NCBI GenBank assembly: GCA_944331885.1 | Contig: CALVJF010000017.1 | Location: 1-11,191, forward strand | Reading direction: 5' to 3' | Origin: an uncultured Bacilli bacterium | GTDB taxonomy: Bacteria > Bacillota_I > Bacilli_A > RF39 > UBA660 | Length of the DNA stretch: 11,191 nt | In this document: in pieces, positions 6,093-11,191 of the stretch | How positions within the stretch are numbered: the first letter of the stretch is position 1 | Layout: every line of letters starts with the position of its first letter | Position numbers and translations under genes: made by a program | Notes under the pieces: generated by a model | What the model was told of the DNA's origin: nothing | What the model saw: the letters and a program-made list of their open reading frames with translations, nothing else | Databases searched by the model: none

Positions 6093-7757
6093 ATGGAAAC
6101 TATAAACTTTAAAAGATTATATACTAACAATATTCGCAATTCATATAAAAAAGTTCAGCAAGAAATAGCTCTTCATGAAGAAAATATTCAAAATATAACT
6201 GCCGTTTTAGAGGCAGTTAAAAAATCTGGAATTTTAGGTGATACATACATCCCAGTACGAATGTCAGAGAATGGTGAATTTAAAACTATAATTATTGATA
6301 ATAGTAATAAAAATGCAATGGTAACAAAACTAAAAGAACATTTAAAAGAAGAAAAAAACTACTTACAAGAATTACAAGACCAAGCAAGAAGATACTTACC
6401 TTACATTAATCTTTTAAATAAACGTCCATTTATGGAAATAAACGGAAATCCTATTTATCCAATAATTGATGTAATTGTTTTTTCTTTAAATTATCACTTG
6501 CCATTAAAAGGTGTTATCGAAACAATAAATATGATTATCCATTTTAACGGTAAATTTTTAAATAATAATAATTATCGCCATAAAAATTTGTCACAACTTG
6601 ATTATGAAATTATGGATTTAATGCGTTTTATGTCCAGTTATTATAATGAAGAAGGTCAAATAGTTAATGTGACCGATTATCGTCAATATGGCAATCTTGC
6701 TTCTCAATTTTATTCGTTGATAATAACATATTTATGTATTGTCCAAAAACCTTTAATGCTTAAACATGGCTTAGAATTAACAACACTTATAGATGGTGCT
6801 AACGACCAGTTAGAAGATTATATTCAAAAAATAAATCAAGTTAAAGCAGTAGCTTCCGAAGAGCAGATAAAGGCTCCAGTTATACATACGGTAAATTACA
6901 CCGATTTAGAAAAACTAAAGCCTTATCTTCGTCATGGCGAAATCATTGCTCCACTTGACCCAAAAGAATTTACCCAATTACTTTTATCTGCTGGCTATAC
7001 AGTAGATGAGGCAATAATGTATGCTAATAAAATGCAAGATTTTATCTCTGATAATGCTCAAGTTGCTAAAAAAGATCAAATAGTATTAGCTCAAAACGAA
7101 TTGTTTACTAAAGATGAATTAAAGCTATATCAAAGTCTTGTTGATTCTACAGATTCAGCAGTAAGCCAAATTATTTCCGAACTCCAAACTATTATTGATT
7201 TATATTTAGAAGATCCAAATATAAGAGAAGAATTAGTTGAAGATAAAGAATTTTTAATGAATTCTCTACAAGCATACGCCAAACCAGAAGAAATACCGCT
7301 ATCACCACTATTTTACGTTGATGAAAATCTTTGCCCTATATTCCAAAAAGAATATGATAAATTGCCTAAGCAAGATCAAAAACGCGTGTTGTCTTTAATT
7401 GATAAAATAACTAACAAAAACATTAAAAATAGTTTTCGCCCAATTCTTGGCATCAAAAAAGCTCCTTGTAGATTGTCATTTTTAACAATAGGTAAAATAA
7501 AAGTAACTTTTGCCGAATACGATTTAGACAAATATGTGATACTTGCCGTAGGAAGTGGCGATACAGCCATCAATATGACTCAAAAAATAGCTAATTCTAA
7601 TGCTTTTTCTCAATTTTTAACCGACTTAAAAAATCCAACATATTTAGCCGAAATTAATAAAATATGTAATGAACAATATACTAAAATGCAATCTCTATTA
7701 AGTCCAAGAGTATCGGGACCACAACCAATATTTCAAAATTTAGAAAGTAACTTTTAA
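6093..7757 (+). CDS. Uncharacterised 554-aa protein with a RelE/ParE-like C-terminal region
   Basis: I do not recognise this protein as a whole. There is no signal peptide or clear membrane segment, so it is probably cytoplasmic. Residues 10-45 and 76-100 are charged and likely coiled coil. Residues 110-230 are a helical region rich in aromatic residues. Residues 286-400 are mostly helical (a PLDPKEF motif, then GYTVDEAIMYANKMQ). Residues 412-490 resemble the RelE/ParE toxin fold: two helices (FQKEYDKLPKQDQKRVLSLI), then RPILGIKKAPCRLSFL, IGKIKVTFAEYD and YVILAVGSGD, the usual strand order. The Arg of the common yRviY strand is Lys here. No antitoxin gene is adjacent; the gene has its own promoter and terminator. 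The coding region is certain; the domain assignment is inference from pattern. Confidence 0.8.
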   Translation: METINFKRLYTNNIRNSYKKVQQEIALHEENIQNITAVLEAVKKSGILGDTYIPVRMSENGEFKTIIIDNSNKNAMVTKLKEHLKEEKNYLQELQDQARRYLPYINLLNKRPFMEINGNPIYPIIDVIVFSLNYHLPLKGVIETINMIIHFNGKFLNNNNYRHKNLSQLDYEIMDLMRFMSSYYNEEGQIVNVTDYRQYGNLASQFYSLIITYLCIVQKPLMLKHGLELTTLIDGANDQLEDYIQKINQVKAVASEEQIKAPVIHTVNYTDLEKLKPYLRHGEIIAPLDPKEFTQLLLSAGYTVDEAIMYANKMQDFISDNAQVAKKDQIVLAQNELFTKDELKLYQSLVDSTDSAVSQIISELQTIIDLYLEDPNIREELVEDKEFLMNSLQAYAKPEEIPLSPLFYVDENLCPIFQKEYDKLPKQDQKRVLSLIDKITNKNIKNSFRPILGIKKAPCRLSFLTIGKIKVTFAEYDLDKYVILAVGSGDTAINMTQKIANSNAFSQFLTDLKNPTYLAEINKICNEQYTKMQSLLSPRVSGPQPIFQNLESNF

Positions 7758-7768
7758 GTTGCTTTTTT
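7744..7768 (+). terminator. Terminator of the 554-aa gene
   Basis: AAAGTAAC (7744-7751) pairs with GTTGCTTT (7758-7765), with one wobble pair, followed by further Ts to 7768. The stop codon lies in the loop. Confidence 0.75.
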
Positions 7769-7779
7769 AATTAAAATTA

Positions 7780-7808
7780 TTGAATATTTATAAATAATTA
7801 GATATAAT
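7780..7808 (+). promoter_or_regulatory. Sigma-A-type promoter of sepF-divIVA
   Basis: TTGAAT (7780-7785), a 17-nt spacer, and TATAAT (7803-7808). A strong ribosome site AAGGAGG follows at about 7826-7832. Confidence 0.75.
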
Positions 7809-7840
7809 GAATAAGTAATAATACTAAGGAGGAATTCTAA

Positions 7841-8251
7841 ATGGCATTAAGTAAATTAAAAGATATGTTAGGATTTGGTGAAGAGGAAAAATTTAATGGT
7901 AGTGAAGATGAATTTTACACTATATCCGAAGAAGAAGCTATAGAAGAAGCCGAAAAAACTGGTAATAAAATGATTCTTTTGGAACCAAGAGCATATTCAG
8001 AGTCCCAACAAATTGCTGATCATTTAAAAAGCCGCAATAGCGTTGTTGTCAATTTAAAACGTGTAACAGCTGATCAAGCCAAAAGAATTATTGACTTTTT
8101 AAGTGGGTGTATTTATGCAATAGGTGGATCAATGCAAAAAATAGGTGTAGGTATTTACTTATGTACTCCTAAAAATGTCAATGTTCAAGGGAAAATAACA
8201 GAAGAAGCCGATAAAAAACAAGCTACAATTGAAGAAGAAATAGAATGGTAA
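7841..8251 (+). CDS. sepF: Cell division protein SepF
   Basis: A 136-aa protein. Residues 1-12 (MALSKLKDMLGF) form the amphipathic membrane-anchoring helix of SepF, followed by an acidic linker and the SepF/DUF552 core at about 43-112 (MILLEPRAYSESQQIADHLK, then VVVNLKRVTADQAKRIIDFLSG, then IGVGIYLCTP). SepF polymerises into rings, ties FtsZ filaments to the membrane and supports septum assembly. Length is close to Bacillus SepF (about 150 aa). The ATG has an excellent ribosome site. divIVA follows after 28 nt, so both are probably one transcript; the ylmG and ylmH genes that separate them in B. subtilis are absent here. Confidence 0.96.
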   Translation: MALSKLKDMLGFGEEEKFNGSEDEFYTISEEEAIEEAEKTGNKMILLEPRAYSESQQIADHLKSRNSVVVNLKRVTADQAKRIIDFLSGCIYAIGGSMQKIGVGIYLCTPKNVNVQGKITEEADKKQATIEEEIEW

Positions 8252-8279
8252 AAGAATAAAGCTATGAGGTGAGGGCTAT

Positions 8280-8711
8280 ATGAGAAGGTTTACAACCACT
8301 ATTAGTGGTTATGATAAAAATGAGGTTCATTCCTTTGTAAATGAAGTAACAAGAGAATACGAAAGCATGTTGACAAAGTTAAAAGATCGTGATTTAAAAA
8401 TTCGTAATTTAGAAGATCAATTAAAGAAATATGAAAGTATGGAACAAACATTAAAACGAGCTATTTTTGTTGCTGAAGACGCTTCAAATCAAATTAAAAG
8501 AATAGCTCGTGACGAATCAAGAACAATTGTTGAAGATGCTAAAAAAAATGCTTCTCGTATAATTAATGATGCCCTAATTAAAGCTGAAAAAACAGAAATT
8601 GAAGCCGACGAATTACGTCGCAAAATAAAATTATACAAACGCCGTATCAAAGAAGTTTTGGAAGAACAACTTGATATGGTTGACGATATAGATAAAATAC
8701 CCTTTGAGTAA
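8280..8711 (+). CDS. divIVA: DivIVA-domain polar/septal protein
   Basis: A 143-aa protein, slightly shorter than B. subtilis DivIVA (164 aa). The N-terminal DivIVA signature is GYDKNEVHSFVNEV (residues 10-23), followed by a long coiled coil (about 25-60 and 75-135) rich in Lys, Glu and Arg. DivIVA proteins bind curved membrane at poles and septa and recruit division, wall-growth or sporulation factors. The Phe-Arg pair that inserts in the membrane in B. subtilis, just before GY, is Ile-Ser here, and an Arg-Arg-Phe cluster sits at residues 2-4 instead. A TGA stop 13 nt upstream in frame fixes the ATG; the ribosome site is GAGGTGAGGG. The stop codon lies inside the terminator hairpin. Confidence 0.92.
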   Translation: MRRFTTTISGYDKNEVHSFVNEVTREYESMLTKLKDRDLKIRNLEDQLKKYESMEQTLKRAIFVAEDASNQIKRIARDESRTIVEDAKKNASRIINDALIKAEKTEIEADELRRKIKLYKRRIKEVLEEQLDMVDDIDKIPFE

Positions 8712-8728
8712 TAATTATTACTCTTTTT
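8706..8728 (+). terminator. Terminator of sepF-divIVA
   Basis: A perfect 18-bp palindrome GAGTAATAATTATTACTC (8706-8723) is followed by TTTTT. It overlaps the divIVA stop, and its T run enters the last codon of the convergent sigK gene. Read from the minus strand there is no T run after the hairpin, so it should serve divIVA only. Confidence 0.75.
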
Positions 8729-9422
8729 AAATGATATTTTTACTTTTAATAAATTCCTTTAACAAACGCGATAAAGCTCTTTTCTCAATTCTAGATACAT
8801 AACTTCTTGAAATTTTTAATTCCTTAGCAATTTCTTTTTGCGTTTTTTCTTTTTCATTAAATAAACCGTACCTTTTAATAATAATTAATTTTTCTCGATC
8901 AGATAAAACATCCAAATATTTAAAAAGTAAGTTTAAATTATTCTTAGTATGTAGCTGTAATGCAATATCTTCCTTATCATCCCGTAAGACATCTATTAGA
9001 CTTACTTCATTACCATCTTTATCAAATCCAACATAATCGTTTAAACTAATATTATTATTATGCTTTTTAGTAGCTCGAAAATGCATTAATATTTCATTTT
9101 CAATACAACGAGCAGCATAGGTTGTTATTTTTGTTGATTTATTATAAGAATAAGAATCAATTCCTTTAATTAATCCAATAGTTCCTATACTAATCAAATC
9201 ATCATTATCATAATTTTTGGACTCAAATTTCTTAACAATGTGTGCTACTAATCGTAAATTGCGCTCAATTAAAATATTCCGTGCTTCCTTATTTCCTTCT
9301 TGCATCAACCGCAAATATTTTTCTTCTTCTTCGCTAGTAAGTGGATCGGGAAATACATTATTAGAGTAACTACCTGTAAAAAATAACATATCTTTAATTA
9401 AATTTAATAAATTAAATATCAA
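8727..9422 (-). CDS. sigK: RNA polymerase sporulation sigma factor, pro-sigma-K
   Basis: A 231-aa protein that matches SigK over its whole length. The N-terminal hydrophobic pro-sequence (MIFNLLNLIKDMLFFTGS) is followed by YSNNVFPDPL, aligning with the Ser-Tyr cleavage site of B. subtilis pro-sigma-K. Region 2 follows (LRLVAHIVKKFE, DLISIGTIGLIKGI, TYAARCIENEILM), then region 4 with a C-terminal helix-turn-helix (TQKEIAKELKISRSYVSRIE). Sigma-K directs the last mother-cell genes (coat, cortex maturation) after SpoIVFB-type processing. The TTG start (complement 9420-9422) is preferred because AGGTGAT lies 4 nt before it; a GTG three codons upstream overlaps that site. The gene is whole, with no skin-type insertion. 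A weak CATATATT (complement 9472-9479) could be a sigma-E-like -10 box, but no convincing -35 was found. Confidence 0.95.
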   Translation of the reverse strand: MIFNLLNLIKDMLFFTGSYSNNVFPDPLTSEEEEKYLRLMQEGNKEARNILIERNLRLVAHIVKKFESKNYDNDDLISIGTIGLIKGIDSYSYNKSTKITTYAARCIENEILMHFRATKKHNNNISLNDYVGFDKDGNEVSLIDVLRDDKEDIALQLHTKNNLNLLFKYLDVLSDREKLIIIKRYGLFNEKEKTQKEIAKELKISRSYVSRIEKRALSRLLKEFIKSKNII

Positions 9423-9457
9423 TTTAATCACCTAATATATAATATTTTAAAACTCCT

Positions 9458-9486
9458 TTGTCCTATTCCTAAATATATGGTATAAT
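9458..9486 (+). promoter_or_regulatory. Sigma-A-type promoter of the lipoprotein gene
   Basis: TTGTCC (9458-9463), a 17-nt spacer, and TATAAT (9481-9486), in the sigK-lipoprotein divergent gap. The ribosome site AAAGAGGTG begins at 9491, so the expected start of transcription (about 9493) falls in or at the edge of it: a very short leader. Confidence 0.75.
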
Positions 9487-9506
9487 TACCAAAGAGGTGT
9501 TTACTA

Positions 9507-10112
9507 ATGAAATACATAAAAAGCTTATTTTTATTATCTATAACTTTATTACTTTTAACTGGTTGCGGTAATAAAAAGTACGTTGGTTATTGGTGTAAAT
9601 ATGAAGAAACAGGTACTATCATTGTTACATTAGACGAAGATAACACAAAAAAGCAACGTGAAAGCATTGAAAAAGTTATAAGTAATTTTACTGGCCTATC
9701 AAGTTATGATTACGTTCCTAAAGAAAATTTTACGGCTGAAAGTACAACCGACGGAGTAGCATTTGATACATACTTTATCTATTTTATGGACACTACAACC
9801 ATTGATGAACATACAATGGCTTTAGAAAAGTTAGATGGGGTCAAAAAAGTAGAAGAAAATAATGTTAAAACAAACGTGTCCTTATATCAATTTGTCGATT
9901 CTAAAAATTATAAATTTCAAGATGGAATTGGCGTCGAAGATGATTTAAAAGTTAAAGGAACTTACAAAATAAACGAAAATGCTATTCAATTAACTAGCCC
10001 AGCAAATACTACGACATTATATATTAAAAATGATTATTTATGTGCCGATACAGCATGTAACATCATTTATACTAAAACTGACGACAAATGTGAAAAAATT
10101 GCCGAAAAATAA
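9507..10112 (+). CDS. Lipoprotein with an FtsX-extracellular-domain-like region
   Basis: A 201-aa exported lipoprotein. A lipoprotein signal peptide with Lys2 and Lys5, a hydrophobic core and lipobox LTGC places the lipidated Cys at residue 20. Residues 36-118 resemble the extracellular domain of FtsX: a strand (GTIIVTLDED), a helix, YDYVPKENF matching the family's yvSKeeA segment, a strand (TYFIYFMD), a helix, and LDGVKKVEEN matching the usual lpgVe-V ending. The parts around it (YVGYWCKY before; LYQF, GTYKINENAIQLT and TTLYIKNDYLC after) look like the small beta-barrel, lipocalin-like lipoproteins of Firmicutes that read W-x-G-TYK-I. Cys30, 179, 184 and 195 could form disulfides. I know of no named family; the function is unknown. 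Own promoter and terminator; transcribed divergently from sigK. Confidence 0.85.
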   Translation: MKYIKSLFLLSITLLLLTGCGNKKYVGYWCKYEETGTIIVTLDEDNTKKQRESIEKVISNFTGLSSYDYVPKENFTAESTTDGVAFDTYFIYFMDTTTIDEHTMALEKLDGVKKVEENNVKTNVSLYQFVDSKNYKFQDGIGVEDDLKVKGTYKINENAIQLTSPANTTTLYIKNDYLCADTACNIIYTKTDDKCEKIAEK

Positions 10113-10132
10113 CTACTTAATGTAGTTTTTTT
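10111..10132 (+). terminator. Terminator of the lipoprotein gene
   Basis: AACTAC (10111-10116) pairs with GTAGTT (10122-10127) around a 5-nt loop, followed by a run of Ts to 10132. The stem starts within the stop codon. Confidence 0.75.
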
Positions 10133-10145
10133 AATTTTGATAAGA

Positions 10146-10151
10146 TATAAT
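10146..10151 (+). promoter_or_regulatory. Candidate -10 box of yqeG-yqeH
   Basis: A perfect TATAAT lies between the terminator and the yqeG ribosome site. No good -35 hexamer is found 16-18 nt upstream (TAGTTT at 10123-10128). If used, transcription would begin about 10158, inside the ribosome-binding sequence. Confidence 0.45.
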
Positions 10152-10169
10152 GAAAAAGAGGTTGATGTT

Positions 10170-10691
10170 ATGGAAATTTTTATCCCAGATGTATACGCAA
10201 AAAGTATTTATGATATAGATTATGAAAAATTAAAGAATCGTGGAATTAAATGCATCTTATTTGATTTAGATAATACTATAGCTCCTAAAGGAGTTAATGA
10301 ACCCGATAAAAAGACAATTGAACTATTTGAAAAAATAGAAGATTGTGGCCTAAAAGCTATTTTAGTTTCTAACAGTGGCAAGAAAAGAGTAACACCATTT
10401 AAAGAAAAATTAAATATTGATGCTGCTCATACTGCCTGTAAGCCATTAAAAAATAAATATAAGAAAATTCTTAAAATTTATAAATTTAAAGATAATGAAA
10501 TAGCAGCAGTAGGTGATCAATTATTAACAGATATTTTAGGTGCTAACCGAATGGGATTTACAAGTATATTAGTAAATCAAATGAGTAGTAATGACTTTAA
10601 TATTACAAAAATGAATCGTGTTATAGAACGTAAAATATTTGCTATATTAGAAAAAAAAGGACTATTTAAAATAGGTGAATACTATGACTAA
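10170..10691 (+). CDS. yqeG: YqeG family HAD-IIIA phosphatase
   Basis: A 173-aa protein matching YqeG over its length. It has the N-terminal PDVYAKSIYDID segment and HAD motif I DLDNT (nucleophile and acid/base aspartates), motif II VSNSG, motif III as the Lys of ACKPL, and motif IV GDQLLTD followed by G-NR-G. HAD-IIIA enzymes remove phosphate from small molecules or lipids; related proteins include mitochondrial and plant phosphatidylglycerophosphate phosphatases, so a phospholipid substrate is possible but unproven. ATG 10170 is chosen, with AAAAAGAGG (10153-10161) 8 nt upstream; a TTG at 10137 would place the start upstream of this site and of the TATAAT box. The end overlaps yqeH by 8 bases, the order found in Bacillus. 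Confidence 0.93.
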   Translation: MEIFIPDVYAKSIYDIDYEKLKNRGIKCILFDLDNTIAPKGVNEPDKKTIELFEKIEDCGLKAILVSNSGKKRVTPFKEKLNIDAAHTACKPLKNKYKKILKIYKFKDNEIAAVGDQLLTDILGANRMGFTSILVNQMSSNDFNITKMNRVIERKIFAILEKKGLFKIGEYYD

Positions 10692-11191
10692 AAAATGTAT
10701 TGGTTGTGGTAAAGTTCTTCAAACCAAAGATCCAAATATAGCTGGATATATTCCGCAAAATAAACTTAAAGATTGTAGTTTATGTGCTCGTTGCTTTAAG
10801 ATAAATCATTATAATCAAATAGATTTGCTCTCTGTTCCTTTAAATAATTTTCAAATCCTTAAGAGTTTAGATAAATCTAATGCTATTGCCTTTTTTATGA
10901 TAGATTTTTTAAATATCAATAGTGAAACAATAGCAACTTATCATAAAATAAATATTCCCAAGCTTTTGATTATTTCTAAGTCTGATATTATCCCCAAAAG
11001 TATCAAGCGTCAAAAGATTTTAGAATGGTTAAAAGAAATATATCACATAAAAGAAGATATAGTATTTTTAAGTACTAATAAAAATTCTAATATCAATTTC
11101 ATTGACGAATATTTAGAATCATACTCAAAAATATATTTATTAGGATATACTAATGCCGGAAAATCAACTTATATTAATAACATAATTAATC
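10684..11191 (+). CDS. yqeH: Ribosome biogenesis GTPase YqeH, N-terminal part (cut by right edge)
   Basis: 169 complete codons are visible before the window ends; the family is about 365 aa. The N-terminus is the YqeH zinc finger (CIGC 5-8 and CARC 34-37). It is followed by the circularly permuted GTPase order typical of YqeH: the G4 element first (SKSD, 98-101), then a G5-like LST (129-131), then G1 GYTNAGKST (154-162). YqeH is needed for 30S subunit assembly. The usual G4 Asn of NKxD is Ser here. ATG 10684 follows AGGTGA (10673-10678) and overlaps the yqeG stop, so the pair is translationally coupled. Confidence 0.95.
   Translation, partial: MTKKCIGCGKVLQTKDPNIAGYIPQNKLKDCSLCARCFKINHYNQIDLLSVPLNNFQILKSLDKSNAIAFFMIDFLNINSETIATYHKINIPKLLIISKSDIIPKSIKRQKILEWLKEIYHIKEDIVFLSTNKNSNINFIDEYLESYSKIYLLGYTNAGKSTYINNIIN

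Noticed and set aside
8706..8723. 18-bp perfect palindrome as an operator
   Set aside because: Its place over the divIVA stop and the following TTTTT fit an intrinsic terminator better.
10137..10169. TTG 10137 as the yqeG start
   Set aside because: It lies upstream of both the TATAAT box and the ribosome site; the family N-terminus begins at the ATG at 10170.
1..11191. Mobile elements, prophage, CRISPR or a defence island
   Set aside because: No transposase, integrase, direct-repeat array or attachment-like duplication was seen; nearly all genes are core functions in conserved order.

Overview
The window reads as a stretch of chromosome from a very AT-rich, low-GC Gram-positive bacterium (Firmicutes, class Bacilli in the broad sense). 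Two genes belong to endospore formation: the sporulation protein yqfD (left-edge fragment) and an intact sigK with a recognisable pro-sequence. TGG is used for Trp and no gene carries an in-frame TGA, so the standard bacterial code applies, not the mycoplasma code. A plausible but unproven home is one of the uncultured, gene-poor, spore-capable gut Bacilli (for example RF39-like groups). No mobile element, CRISPR array, tRNA or rRNA gene was seen.

Left block (1-3928, all +): 'yqfD - vanZ-like - ybeY - dgkA - era - yqzL - recO. This is the Bacillus subtilis yqfD-recO cluster in rearranged form. phoH and pgpH, which normally lie between yqfD and ybeY, are absent and a VanZ-family membrane protein sits there. 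cdd is missing between dgkA and era. The genes are tightly packed or overlapping, apart from a 50-nt gap after era, and look co-transcribed. A 28-residue YqzL gene bridges era and recO.

Middle block (3915-6035, +): a strong sigma-A-type promoter inside the end of recO drives a compact glycine T-box leader. It is followed by a LOG/SLOG-family gene and a single-chain (alpha2) glycyl-tRNA synthetase gene, ending in a hairpin terminator. The T-box Stem I appears drastically shortened, with the GGC specifier in a terminal loop.

Right block (6039-11191): a monocistronic gene with its own promoter and terminator encodes a 554-aa protein I do not recognise, whose C-terminus resembles the RelE/ParE toxin fold. 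Then come sepF-divIVA (division and polar proteins, own promoter and terminator), convergent sigK on the minus strand, a divergent lipoprotein whose middle part resembles the extracellular domain of FtsX, and yqeG-yqeH (HAD phosphatase and circularly permuted ribosome-assembly GTPase), the latter cut by the right edge.

Functionally the window combines ribosome and RNA maturation (ybeY, era, yqeH), lipid carrier recycling (dgkA), DNA repair (recO), glycine-tRNA-responsive expression (T-box, glyS), division (sepF, divIVA) and mother-cell sporulation (yqfD, sigK). The points most worth a second look are the miniature T-box, the LOG-like gene it controls, the 554-aa RelE-like protein and the FtsX-domain lipoprotein.
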